From assembly GCF_030272615.1 (NCBI RefSeq), contig NC_081409.1, positions 651,838,468 to 651,902,467 of the forward strand: DNA of 64,000 nucleotides. Direction: 5' to 3'. The stretch is from Cryptomeria japonica. Taxonomy: Eukaryota; Streptophyta; Pinopsida; Cupressales; Cupressaceae. Under the pieces are notes generated by a model, which worked only from the letters and a program-made list of their open reading frames with translations, did no database searches and was not told the DNA's origin. Numbering within the stretch: the first letter of the stretch is position 1; each line of letters begins with the position of its first letter. Made by a program: the position numbers and the translations under genes. Shown here piece by piece: positions 1 through 11,575 of the stretch.

Positions 1-1089
1 AAAGATGTCTTAACTCTATAATATAAACTCCATAATGGATTAGAAAATTAGATCTTCAAGAGAAAATCATGCGGTGACAAAAATATTATTATAAATGATT
101 ACAAGTAGGGTATATTACATAAATACATTTATATATCACCAATATTTAATATTAATATTGTACAAGAGTTTTGTGAATGTGATTTAACACATTTAAAGCT
201 ATGGATATACATGAGAACATAGGTGCCTACATAAAGCCCATAGAATATATTGAATGGATTACTTAAACTATGATTTATGAAACAGAAAGAGACAAAAAAA
301 AATATTAGAATTCTTTTGAAATGGAAGGGAAAACCCATTGAAGACTATAGTTGAATTTTTAGGGTAGATGTTTATCAACTTGATTTTTGTTTATCACATA
401 ATTCAAAAGTGAGAAACTCACGTAATAACTACCTAAGGTTTCTAATGTAAAACCATTCAAGGTGTAAGAGTAATCCCACATCAACAAAATATTTTTTGTT
501 AGCATTAATTTATTTTTACAAGTATTATCTATCTTTGTAGGATCATTGTAGTGGATTGTGTTAATTTAGAATTATTTTGTTTCATTCTAATCATGTTTTA
601 TAAGGTTTAGAGCTTCAATGAAGACATCATTTCTTATTCTTAATAAAATAATATTTCTAGCAAGTTGTAGATTAATCATTCTTAGTTATCCCAAGCTTTA
701 TTAGTAGCATGTTATAAAACAAATATGTAATATCATTATTGTTTAAAAATTAGTTTGTGGCCACTTTTTGGTCTCCATCATGGTGTACATACCCATATTC
801 TATTTTATTGTTATCCTCACATTTTTTTAATCATCATGTATATGTTCTCCAATCAAAAAAGTTAGTTGGAACCTAAAACATATATTTAGTATATAACCGC
901 AATATATTTAAATGATGCAACATGAATTTAATTTTTTATTAATTGTGAAGGTCTTATACTTCATTAAAATTCCTAGGAGAGATCATATATAAAGTTTTAA
1001 TAAATTTCAAGACTTATAGCTTTAGGTATATTGGAAATAATTTATTACATAATACTAATGAACTTGCATTCCACACTTCTAGGTGATAT
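1..1089. other. AT-rich gene-free stretch
   Basis: Strongly AT-rich sequence with stops in every frame. The only longer open frame (129-338, minus) is a hydrophobic, Phe-rich stretch with no recognisable motif and is probably chance. I see no gene, repeat or RNA here. It ends at the 3' terminus of the minus-strand LINE. Confidence 0.6.
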
Positions 1090-1439
1090 TTTTTTGATTA
1101 TATAAGAAGCGAGAGGGTCCTGAACCTATGAAATAGCTAGATTACCAAACAACAATATTATCCCCAGCTGAGAACAACCATCCCACAAAACATAGAAACA
1201 AAGCCCCCCATATCAAAAAAAAAACAAACTTCATATCCCTATAGCTTAACCTGCAAAGTCTAACTAATTTTCATCTACCTATCTTGCTAGCATCATAACA
1301 AGTGTCCATGATAAACATAACATTATCAAAGTTTAACCAACTTAAGATCATAAACAAAACACAACAAAGAAACAAAGCAAAAAACAAGAGATAACTAATC
1401 CTTCTTTATCAGGTTCTAGTTCCTCTGGAGCCTATCAAT

Positions 1440-3202
1440 TTGAGTTTCCTAGGTGTCCATATGCCAGTCTCCATCATTAGTCTCCATCATTAGTCCTTGT
1501 TTCTCCAGCTTCTTGTTTTTCTTCTTGATTTTACCATATCCTGATACCATACCCATAACAACTTTATTCATCACTCCATTCATAATACAACACAAGGTGC
1601 TAAAGGCATTATTAAGATTGTCAAAATTCTATTTGTATTCCTCATTCTTCTCCTCTAGGTTAACAATTCTCCCTTTTAACTTCTTCATTTTCTCAAGCAC
1701 AACCCTATTATTTTCCTTTTTAGGGACAAAATCATGAGAATAGGGGACCATTTCTTTGTCATCCAGATAGTTTGGGGTCACCGGACTTTAGTCAGGGTTA
1801 TTCACATCCCCTTCCTTTTCACTATCCTTTTCCTTTTCACTATCCTTTTCCTTTTCATTTTCTTCCTCCATCTCTTCTTTGATCTTTTCCTCAAGGTCTT
1901 CATCTTCCACCTGAGAATCCTCATCCTTCGAATCTTCCATGGAGATTTTCTCATTATATTTAGGGTTGTAGACTTTCTCCCTATATTTTGTCATTTCCTT
2001 GTTTTCCACTTTACATTTTTTCTTCTTGGCTCTAAGTCTAGTTGATCTCCTCTCCCATGAGTTACTTTATTTTCTCTCTTGTATGGGGGTCTTTTCTTTT
2101 TCATCCTCTAAGTCATGCAGATCAAGATCTATAGTAATACTCTTTCTAGTAGACTCTTTATCAGTCTTTTTGGCTTTGATAGGGGTATTCTTTGGGACTT
2201 CCATTTTGCTTTTATTTGGGTTAACACTCAAAATGGCCACTTCGAAGAGGACAACTTCTTGAAGCATTTTCTTACGCTTGGGCTTACCTGGGGAGTAGAA
2301 TCAGGCGAGTGATAGGGTTGGGAGTCAATTAGTTCTATCTTAGCTAGAGTATCTTGTTTTTTCTTGGAATTTTTCCTCATTACCCATCAAGGGCAACAAA
2401 CAACTATGGCTTGGGAAATTCTCAAAGGAAAAATTATAGCCCAAGTAAATAGTAACTTGATGGAGTGGAGGGTTACCTCCATTTAGAATGCATGACTCTA
2501 AGGATGAGTATGAAAGAAAGGGGAGGTTAATTATCTCACCATGTCTGATATGGTTGAGAATGGGAAAATGATAACCATGCACTGTAGTGTACCTCCTTTC
2601 TAAAGTAAAATACTTCATTAGAAAATAACTAACAATGGGGTAACATTTAGGAAGAGAAGATCAGTCATAACCATTTTGAATCGTTACAAGATTCTCTCCT
2701 TTTTCGAAGAATTTATTCATATAATCTTTATAGTTGCCACTGCTTCACTTCTTCACTCTTTCACTTTCACAATATACACGACAAAGGATATGCTTCCTAT
2801 CATAACTGCTTCATTTTGCCAAGAGTTGAAGAAACTAGCAGATAGTGATTTGTTGTAGCCTTTCATGGAAAGGAAGTAGGGAGAGAACCCCATGTTTTAA
2901 AAAAGCTCCCAAATTTCCTCATTACTGTGTAACCCCTCACAACTTTTAGGTTTAGTCCTTTTAAGAGGGCCCCCCATTTTTGTAATAAAATTTGTAGAAC
3001 ACTGTTTATCTTTGTGAAAGCAATCGAGAAAGCAACTGTGATTTTTTGCATTCACATTACCTTTTAAAATATTCTTTGTAAAAAGGTCTTTTTTGATGAG
3101 GATATCCTCATTGCCCCCAGATGTATGATTTATTTTCTCATTATTAAACATAAAGGTGTTGCGAGAATTAAAGTCACTGCCTTTCCATCTAATAATATCC
3201 AA
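1440..3202 (-). pseudogene. ORF3 downstream of LINE RNase H (MGGP type)
   Basis: Coding remnant located between RNase H and the 3' end of the LINE. An ATG at 2977 starts MGGPLKRTKPKSCEG, which aligns with the MGGD starts at 9733, 35062 and 38227. Further on are SFFNSWQNEAVMIGS (about 2810) and, at 2618-2340, MKYFTLERRY with ILNHIRHGEIINLPF, the conserved centre of the family. Then come an acidic Glu/Lys-rich stretch (2009-1788, plus a basic/acidic stretch at 2267-2067) and a predicted coiled coil at about 1735-1470 (LEEKNEEYK ... KIKKKNKKLEKQG). Several stops and shifts interrupt it. I recognise no catalytic motif and no named domain; function unknown. An open stretch before MGGP (3202-2980) may be part of it. 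Confidence 0.6.
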
Positions 3203-3539
3203 ATCTTTAAAATTCCTTTCGAGACAATGAGGATTAAATTTCGTACCACCATCTAGATATTTCTATTTTCTAACTCCCATGTCATACATCTTCCATCTAG
3301 GTAGGGTCCACGTCAAGCCAATAATCCATGTTGCCATAACCCTACGCAACATATTGTATGGAGGCAGGAGCTTTTTTTGAATTTAAATAATATTGGCGGT
3401 CATTTTTAAATTCAAAAGAGGTCTTCATTAGTTTAGCTAGAGTAGTTGATTCTTTCTGCCTGAGGAGCTTTGAATCTTCTTTTTTTAGAATCTATTTAAG
3501 TCCCATTGAACTTTCCTCAAAGTTGAAAAATCACCACCT

Positions 3540-6500
3540 ATCTCTACTTAACCCTTGATTTACAATGTCATTTACGGTAGCATTACCCTCCTTGTAAATA
3601 TGCTTCACTTTAATATTTTTAAAACATCTAAAAAGACATACAATTTTTAATTATCCCCCTAATTTCCCAGGGAGCCATAGTCGTCTCATTTAGGCAGTCA
3701 ATTATTAGTTTGGAATCGCCTTCAAGAATCACATTCTCACTTGTATGATGTTGAAGCTTTGTTAGACCCATCTAGGTCGTCACAGCTTCAACTTTGTTAT
3801 TTGATCCTCTCCCTAGATTTGTGCCATATCATTCTTTCATCAGTCCATTGTGGTCTCTAATTAAGCCCCCAACACCAAACAGGCTCAGATTACCCTTGGA
3901 GCAACCAACAAAATTGCATTTGAGCCATCCTTCATCAAGAGGGGACCAATAGTAGGTTTTCCTTAGTAAAACAGTTTTCCAATTTAGCCTCATAAAATTT
4001 TGATTGATGCCCCATTTTTGCCTTAGGCGAAGGTCCAAGAGAGTAGGGAAGACTTTAGATGTTCTTGGGGAGCCTGTATTAATATTTTCTTTGATTTGTT
4101 GTTTGATGATGTGGAGGACTTTCTTGTTTCTCTCTTCATCCCTAAAAACTCCATTGTCCTGCTCCTTCAAGATATTCCAAGACATTATTGGGGGAGTTTG
4201 AAGCCAAAGTTTTCTTGCCATAGGGTGACACTAAGGAGATAGAGGCCAAAGTTTCATGAAGTCTCTCATCAACTTTTGGTGGGTCCAACATATTTTCAAA
4301 TCTTCCATAACAACATCCCAAATCTCCTTGGCATAATTGCAATGTAGGAATAGGTGATCAATAATTTCCATATCTTGGTAGCATAGCACACATCTGTTGA
4401 AAAAAGAAAATCCTCTTTCATTAAGATTATCAACAATTAGGATTTGTTAATGAGTCGTGGCCCACAAAAAATAGTTTAGTTTTGGGGTTAAGCCTTTAAT
4501 CCATATCTCTTTCCAATTAAAGTCTTCTACAGATTCCTCCTCCATTTTTTGGTAAGTTGATTTCACTGTGAAATTCCCTGAATAATTGATTTTCCATGTC
4601 CATTCATCCTCTGTATGAGGTAGGAAGAAGGAGCAATCTGATAGGAGAGAGAGAGAGAAGCTATTTTGCCTCTTTGATAAATTGATCACATAGAGGGATA
4701 GGGATATCGTTTGACTTATTAATCAACTCTTTAATATTATTCCATATTGCTTTGTCCCCTTTCCATTCAATATAATCTTGTACCTCTTCTCTCCATCTTT
4801 TACTTAGGAAAGTCTTGACTATTCTAAATTGAGGTTGATCAGCAAGCGCATAGTTTTGAGTCCAAATTTCATTCTAGAAGTTAGTTTTATTTCTATTCCC
4901 TATGATCATTTTACCATTCTTTTTGATGAGATATTTAATTTTAGCAACATTGTTCCAGATGGGAGATCTAGAAGGAAGATCAATTTGATTTATGAATTTG
5001 TTGCATCTCTCATTGTTTAGGTATTTAGCTCTCATATTCCGGTCTAGTCTTTTTCTTCTTGAGATAGATGCCACCCCATTTTTGATAACAAAGATTTATT
5101 GAAGGTTTTTATTTTCCTTATCCCTAATCCCCCCACTTTTAGAGATCTACAAACTTTATCTCAAGCAACTAGGGAGAGTTTGTTCCTTTCCTCAGTACTC
5201 GACCAAAGGAATCTTTTTTGGATTCTTTCTATCTTCTCAGCCACATTCTCAGACATTTTAAAGGTGGATAGATAATATATAAGGATATTCTGAAGATAGG
5301 ATTTAACCAATTGGATTTTACTCACCATGTTGAGAAGCTTCCCTTTCCAACTAGCAAGTTTTTTTGGAATCTCAATAATGCCATTCCAAAAAGCTAAGGA
5401 GGGAGATTTGGAATTGAGGGGCAATCCTAGATAAGAGTCAGGAAGACCAGTAGATTGGCAGGCTAAGATAATGGTTATTTTCTCTTGAAGGGTAGGATTA
5501 GCATTCATGAAGAAGTTCTTACTTTTTTCATAGTTAACTTGTTGGCCAAAGATCTGAGCATAATTATCCAAGGTACTCTTCCATATTTTCGCTTCTGAAA
5601 CATAAGCTTCTCTGAAAATGATAGTGTCATCTACAAATTATTGGTGCGATATTGGATCAAGCGTAGAAGCTGCCTTGACTCATCTTAGCTTTCCTTCCTT
5701 TCTAAGTTTGTCAAAAATTTTGCCCAAAACTTCTACGACAATGATGAACAAATAGGGTGAAAGAGAGTCTCCCTAGTGGATCCCTTTACCACAAGAGAAA
5801 TAGCCTTTTGGAAAACCATTGAGGAGAATAGAAAATTTCAGAGTAGTTTAACACATTGCTCTATCAATTTTAAAAATTTACTTCTAAACCCAAAAATTTT
5901 CAGAACTTCAAAGAGGAAGTCCTAGGAGACCTTGTCATAGGCTTTAGAGATATCTAGTTTAAAAGCCATGGATGGTTTTTTGCTATTTTCCATAGAGTGG
6001 ATAAGTTCATAAGTAACAATAACAACATCTAATATATGTCTCCCTTTAACAAACCCTTTTTGGTTACCTGATATAATCTTATCTAGTAGGGACTTTATTT
6101 TATTAACCAACACTGTAGAGAGAACTTTATACACAGTATTACATAGGCTAATAGGTTTGAAGTCTTTAGTAGAGATAGCATTCTCCTTTTTTGGAATAAG
6201 GGAAATGAAAGTGGCATTAATTTGCTTGAGGATTTTACCTGATCTAAAGAAATCCTGCCCTGCCATGTAGATGTCCACACCCAAAATATACCAGTGGTCT
6301 TGGAAGAAGGCCGGGGGAAGCCATCCAGACTTGGGGTTTTGTAGGGGGAAAAAGAGAACATGGCATCCTAAACTCGCTGAGGAGTGACTTTTTCAACCAA
6401 CTTAGATAAATCTTCTTTTGAAATAACTTCAAGGATAACTTCCCGTAATCTATTAGGATCTTGAAAGTTTCTTTGGGCATTTAAATTCTTTAGGCTTAGG

Positions 6501-7075
6501 AAGTTGGTGAATAAATCTACCATATCTTCCTCATCCTCCACCAGTGAGCCATTCTCATTGAGAATTTTTAGTATCCTATTTCTTCTTCTATGTTTCATAG
6601 TAGATTGGTGGAAGAACTTTGTATTTTTGTCTCCTTCATTGAGCCACTGTATTCTCATTTTTTGCTTCCAAAACACCTCCTCTTTTCTATTATGCTTAAT
6701 CCATTGATTTCTTAGATCAGTCTCCTCCTTGTTGTCTTCCTTTGTGGTATTGTTCTCTTCAATCTTTTTCTATATATTATCTAAATTAGAAATGATAACA
6801 TTTTTCTATTTAAAGATGTTATCAAAGGTGTGTACATGTTCCAACCTCTGACTTTATCTTTTAGGATTTTAAGCTTTTGGTCTATTTGATACGTGGCAGT
6901 CCCACTGACAAGAACATTCCACCATTGTTCCACTAACATTTTGAAATCAAGATGATGAGACTACATATTCTCATATCTGAAGGGATAAAATTTTCATTCT
7001 CTAGGTCCATCCACATATAGATGTATAACATTATGATCTGAACCTGATCTAGGGATGGCCATTTTGCTAGCATTT
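3540..7075 (-). pseudogene. LINE ORF2 remnant: endonuclease end, RT, RNase H
   Basis: Decayed polyprotein of an L1-type retrotransposon. About 7050-7010 carries the endonuclease C-terminal S-D-H motif (GSDHNVIHLYVDG). RT fingers and palm are at 6284-5922 (SLIPKKE, DFKPISLCNTVYK, GFVKGRHILD, FKLDISKAYDKVS). The catalytic FVDD box is near 5630, followed by the KSKNFF and YLGLPL motifs at 5571-5161. A zf-RVT-like segment lies at 4689-4447. RNase H runs from 4221 to 3540 with GDSKLIIDCLNE and HIYKEGNA. The first RNase H aspartate is replaced: the expected FDGAS reads FVGCS. Several frameshifts and stops separate the pieces, including a stop directly before FVDD. Family assignment to L1 with a terminal plant-type RNase H is firm; activity is excluded. 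Confidence 0.85.
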
Positions 7076-8405
7076 TTTCTTACCATTTCATGATTCTAAA
7101 TCACTTTAGACATGATAGAAGATTTTCCTTTCCTTTTTATTTATTGTCCTCCCTTGAGCACAGTTTGGCAAATCATGTCAAGAATAGTGAGAACCCTATT
7201 TTGTACAAGGGTTTAATTGTGCTTATTATGGAGTATGCTAAAGCACACAAAATTAAACCATCACCTATTGGAAAACCCCTAAATATTTGGTTAGCCATGA
7301 TGTGAAAGTGGTCTCTACACACTAAGATTGATGAGGAGCATATGGGAGGTTTGTCCATGGATTGGCACAATCTTAACACGCTGGAGGATCCTGATTATTG
7401 TCCTTCTGAGGAAGAGGTCCCCCCATAGAAAGTTACCCCCACTACTAGTAGCAACAGAAGAAACAAACACCCTAGACTTGTAGCTAGTAAGTTTAAAACC
7501 CCCACTTCTAAGCCTCAAGAGATTGATCCACCGAGATTGAAAAAGATATAAGTGGGAAAAATAGGGGATTTAAAGGATGAGGGAGAAGAAGAAATCAAAA
7601 TAGACATCCCTCTCAATGTGGGCCAAGTGGACCCAAGAGAAAACAAAAAAGACATGTACTTTGAGGTGCTCCTAGCAAACTCCACTAATAGCTAGGAAAA
7701 AATATTTCACTAGATTACCAATGAAATTATGCTCTTAAAACAGGGCATTAAATACATAATCGATACTTCCAGTGAGAATCATATGCTAGAAAAGACTAAT
7801 AAGCTCATTGGAATGACTTAAAAACTCACAGAGGATGTAATAGTTATGAAAAATGAACATGAGTAATTCATTGCTCATCTAGAGAAAAGTATGGAGGATC
7901 TTAAGGGCAACCTAAGGAACCTGGTGGAAATAAGAAAAAAAGCCATGAGTAGTAGTGCAGAAGGTCTGAAAATGGTTAATGAGATGATTACCATCCAAAA
8001 AGCCCAACCAATTAACAGTGTTTCACCTTCAGTTGCCAAGCCCAAAAAGAATAATCTGGATCCAAGTTCTCAAGGGAAGGACATGTAGGTTACAATTGGA
8101 CCCTCTACCAGAATGAGAAGCAAAAACTAGGAGAGGAGCGCCACGAGATTTATAATGGAAGATCTCGGGGAAATCAATAAGAATATTATATAGAATAACT
8201 CTGAGTTCATGCATTCTCTTGGTTAGTTTTTTGTTATTTATAGCATTGTTGTCCTTGTTAGGTTTCATGTTGCATTGCGACTTGCCTATTTTTGTGGCTA
8301 TTTGGCTGTTGGTTATGGACTCATTCAAATATGTTTTAATATTTTTTTGTATGGATTTGGGTTTTAGGTCCCTATAAAACCCATTTATCCTAATTAAAAA
8401 AAAAT
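7075..8405 (+). mobile_element. 5'-truncated LINE 3' copy, ORF3 part only
   Basis: Begins abruptly inside ORF3 with ILNHFRHDRRFSFPFYLLSSLE (from 7093), matching the centre of the 38.2-39.7 kb copy. It continues through LYKGLIVLIMEYAKA, an ASKFKT segment (about 7485), IKIDIPLN (about 7600) and a coiled-coil region, to TRFIMEDLGEIN (about 8140). The 3' end has GGTCCCTATAAAACCCA and an A-run near 8400. It lies head-on against the minus-strand LINE and is a separate insertion, since it contains the element's own 3' tail. No target-site duplication was found. RT and RNase H are absent, as expected of 5' truncation. Confidence 0.7.
7090..8219 (+). pseudogene. ORF3 C-terminal two thirds, broken
   Basis: Not a recognised protein family. 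The central block (ILNHFRH ... LIVLIMEYAKA) and the C-terminal block (MEDLKGNLRNLVEIRKKAM at 7891 on, then SRFIMEEL-like) match the copy at 38.5-39.7 kb along its length with the same order and spacing. In-frame stops interrupt it near 7305, 7425, 7550, 7695 and 7820, several of them TAG. The C-terminal part is rich in heptad-like Leu/Ile/Val and charged residues, which suggests a coiled coil. It ends with a stop just after HSLG at 8219. Confidence 0.6.
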
Positions 8406-9104
8406 CCCATTTATTACATTGGTCTTGTAAATATACCCCTAAAAAATAATATTTCACCAAGATAAGGGATTTCTCCTTGAAGTCTTACATCACAAAATTT
8501 GTTGATTACATAAAATACGTTCATATTCTTGAGAAAATATTTTTGTCAAAAATTAAATTTTGAATCAAGCAAACCTCCGTCTAGTTGTCTTGTGAACCTC
8601 AAAGGGGTGTACCTTTGAGTTGAATTCTTGAGTTGTCAATGCCAAACTCTCAATTCATAGCCTAAAAAATGCATTGGACAATAGTTTATATTGAGGTGCA
8701 ATAGAGCCCCATCATGTTGTCTGATAACCCTTAGAAGGGTATAATTCTTGACCATAGTCTCTAAAAAGGTATTGGGAAATAGTCTATATTGAGCTTAATA
8801 ATAGATCCCTTATCTATCTCCAAAAAATGAACTTCACAATAAATGTATTCTTGAAATCTATTAGCATATAAAATAGAAAGTAAACAAAACAAAAAGGTAC
8901 TTCTCATGCAAGTGAGAAGAGCTAACTTGAGCTAATGTAAATTCCTCCATCCTCCAATACCACAAGTCTTCATTATGAAGTTGTTATATTTTAACCATTC
9001 AATATTTTAGGTGAGTCTTTGAAAGCCTCTTCATGTGTAACAAAGATGGCATTCAATTCACAAGTAATGTTTGAGATATGTGTGTCCACGAGAGAAAGAA
9101 AGAA
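8406..9104. repeat. Gene-free stretch with a diverged tandem duplication
   Basis: No coding capacity seen. Between about 8580 and 8800 the sequence repeats once: TTGTCTTGTGAACC ... AATAGTTTATATTGAG (8585 on) is followed by TTGTCTGATAACCC ... AATAGTCTATATTGAG (8717 on). The two units are about 130 and 90 bases and clearly diverged. Confidence 0.5.
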
Positions 9105-9590
9105 GAACTTCCTGCCAAACCCTTATGGTCATCTAGGGGTAACCTAAGTTGGTCGACACGGGGTAGAGTCATTAGAGATTCATGTGGTAACTTCATCCTT
9201 GCCTATGTGGCAAATCTTTGAATCCAAAATTCAAGCATGGTTGAAGTGGCAGTTGTTTATCATGGGCTAATCATGGCCGGGGAAAAAGGGCTCAAGCAAA
9301 TAATTATTGAAGGTGACTTGAGTAGTACTATTATGATGCTTGAAACAATAACTAAATTAGAATAGAAAGCTAACCCTCTTATCACCAAGTGTCAGGATCT
9401 CCTTCCCTTAGTGGGAAATGTCAGACTTTGCCACATGAGATGTGAAGGCAACTGTGTGGCAAACAAGCTGGTGGGGATGGACACATATATTAACGATTTC
9501 AAAATTTGGCTCCACTTGCATGAAATCCTAGTGGAGGCTTGTGCCATGATCTAGAAGGACTTGTTAGTTAATGATGCATAATCCCAAAGT
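9105..9590 (+). pseudogene. LINE RNase H domain remnant
   Basis: Plant LINE-type RNase H (RVT_3 kind). Visible motifs are SRGNLSWSTRGRVIRD with GNFILA, then VEVAVVYHGLIMAGEKGLKQ, IIIEGDLSSTIMML and finally CEGNCVANKLVGM, which correspond in order to the usual GxxRD, E-A-GL, EGDS and HxxREGN-AD-LA blocks. The first catalytic Asp region reads PLWSSRGN instead of the FDGASRGN expected, and TAG codons fall near 9201 and 9364. It is followed after about 145 bases by the MGGD start of ORF3. Confidence 0.75.
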
Positions 9591-9732
9591 TGGCCTTTTT
9601 TTATTTTCCTTTTTATCCCTTTCTACTCCTTGCTAGTTAAGTCAGTGGGATTTAAAAATTATTGATGGTACTTCCTACAACCAAATTCCCTAGGCCTATC
9701 ACTTTCTCAACTTGGTCTTCTATTTTCCCAAT

Positions 9733-11158
9733 ATGGGAGGTGATTTGATTCAGACTGAACCAGACTATTGCTCTGGATTCAAGAATAATGGGGAGCTATG
9801 GGGCAAGGTGATCAAGGGGAACTTGTATAATTATGTTGAAGGGATGACTAGTCATGAACCTAAGCTCTCTATTGATTTCATTAATGCTTGGGACAATGGG
9901 AATGTAAAAATTGGTAGTGTTACTTTCATGGTATTGATAAACACTATTGCAAAGGTGATAGGGTTGGCCCTTGATGGTGTTTCCTTTCCCAAAAAACCAA
10001 AGGGAATTATAAGGATGACTTTGATCAGTTTTTTCAGCTGGGTCAAGGAGTTTCCAAGCGTCAAAGTGGCTACAATAGGGAGGATCTCCTTGAAATTTGG
10101 AAGGATGCAGGTTTTCTCAAAATGAAGTACTCCAACTTGGATGGCAGGAAAAGAAGGTTCCATATGCAGATTTTTCTCATGCTAAATCATTTTAGGTATG
10201 GGGTTAGAATGAGTTTCACTTTCTAGATTAAATGTCTTCTCTATCTCAATCTGTTTGCAAATCCATCAAAAAGGGTAAATCCCCACTCCACCAAGGTCTC
10301 ATCTAGAGAATATATAACTTCCACCTGGATTTATCTCCCTTTGGTGGAGTCCAAGCTCTATTGTGGTCAGGTCTACCTATGATCCCAATTTGATTGTTGG
10401 CCTTATTAGTGCCCCCTCTAATTTTGGGGAACAAATTATGCCTCACTATGGTTCTAAAATTCCCACTAGGAAAAACCCAACTAGAATGGCCAAATTTAAG
10501 AACATTGCTCCCACCAAAAAGGATTAGGGCGCATCTCTAGTTTGAGCTACAACAAGAATGGTTAATGAGGTTGTTGATCATTCTAGCACTTAATCTCAAT
10601 CCTTGCAGGATTCAGACTCCCTGAATACTTTAGGATCGGACTGGTCCCTTGCTAGAACTAGAGGAAACTGTAGCCCTCCCCCTCTAAACCCTCACTTACC
10701 TAATCTTTCCAACTTTCAGGGTACTACTTTGGCTCTAGCAAAAATTGTGAAGCACTTGCACAAAGACATCCATACAAAGGAAGAGATGATAAACTAGCTC
10801 TTTGCACAAATGAATTGTGGCCATCAAGAATATCAATCAGTTGAAGGTGGGAGAAGAGGTTGAGGCTAGGGACAACACTTGGGATGAAGAGCTCGATGAG
10901 GATAGAGTTTGGAAAAATGCCAATGATCTTATGGGCATTATGGGGTAGTGGGAAAAAGTGGGTAGAAAGATTGTTGACATGAACTCTAGGATTGAGAATG
11001 TAGGTAGTAAGTACAAGATAGAAGAGATTAGGAAAACATAGGAGACCCTTAGAAAGAAAATTGAGGAGGTCAACAGTGCTTGTAGGGACTTGTCTAGGAA
11101 GCACAATGTCTTCCTACAGGCTATCCATGATGAGATGGGAAGGAGAAAGGAGAAATAA
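9733..11158 (+). pseudogene. ORF3 (MGGD type), broken
   Basis: Best-preserved N-terminus of the ORF3 family, open from 9712 to 10125. MGGDLIQTEPDYCSGFKNN is followed by ELWGKVIKG, then SIDFINAWDNGNVKIGSVTF and a IAKVIGLALDGVSF block. A shift near 10030-10060 leads to SGYNREDLLEIWKDAGFLKM and LNHFRYGVRMSFTF, equivalent to GYNRKDL ... LNHFCHGKIISVPY at 38.6 kb. The tail (about 10840-11160) is a long charged coiled coil (EVEARDNTWDEELDEDRVW; KIEEVNSACRDLSRKHN). No catalytic motif is evident. The F-x-GW-x-(N)G-V-IG-V-F pattern recalls N-terminal domains of some plant transposon-related proteins, but I cannot assign it. Confidence 0.6.
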
Positions 11159-11575
11159 AGAAGACGCATGGATTCCATGGCCACGAGCTCTGACCCCATC
11201 ACTTCTCGATGGTCAAGGCCACTCTTGACTCTGTGGTGGTCTTCTCTTGTTCTAGGGTTGGATCAATTAAAAAAGTCTCTTTTTTATAAAGTTCTTATTT
11301 TGTGCCATAATTGGTAGGACAAGGGTACCCTCATGTAGTAGACCATCACTTTGTGTCTATGGTGGGTACTTGGTTTGTGTGTTTGGTGGTCTTGGTTCTT
11401 TTTTGTCTATTGGTTTTCTAGTTTAGCTATTGGTTCTCTATTCACCCTGCTAGGTTTTTGTTGTGTTTTGGTGGGGGGTCTTTTTGCTAGTTGTGCATCG
11501 CTCATGCGCCCTTGGTGTCGCTTTGTGATTATGTAATAGTATGGTCCTGCCTTGCTTTTATTAATCAAAACCCTT

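Larger units (their letters stand above)
1090..7075 (-). mobile_element. 5'-truncated L1-type LINE carrying an extra 3' ORF
   Basis: Read on the minus strand from 7075 down to 1090 it holds, in order, the end of an AP-type endonuclease, reverse transcriptase, a zf-RVT-like segment, RNase H, and then a further coding region (ORF3). It ends in a short A-rich tail (ATCAAAAAAATATC, about 1106 to 1093). Most of the endonuclease and any ORF1 are missing at the 5' side, where it abuts a plus-strand copy of the same family at about 7075. I found no convincing target-site duplication, so the ends are approximate. Every frame is interrupted by stops and shifts, so the copy is inactive. Confidence 0.8.
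9105..11575 (+). mobile_element. LINE 3' copy: RNase H followed by ORF3
   Basis: Second copy that keeps RNase H and ORF3 in the same order as the minus-strand LINE. RNase H occupies about 9105-9590, ORF3 starts at 9733, and the 3' end lies at about 11575 with TTTTATTAATCAAAACCC. The last 50 bases resemble the 3' ends at 21.49 kb and 61-62 kb (GGTTATGCAATGGTTC ... TAATCAAAAC type). RT is missing, consistent with 5' truncation. No target-site duplication could be identified. Confidence 0.7.

Noticed and set aside
1453-2312. Plus-strand open frames over 1453-2312
   Set aside because: Phe/Leu/Ser-rich antisense shadows of the Glu/Lys-rich ORF3 remnant on the minus strand.
7060-8405. Twin-priming inversion of the minus-strand LINE
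   Set aside because: The inverted part at 7.1-8.4 kb contains an ORF3 3' half and its own 3' tail, not the 5' end of the LINE, so it is a separate insertion.
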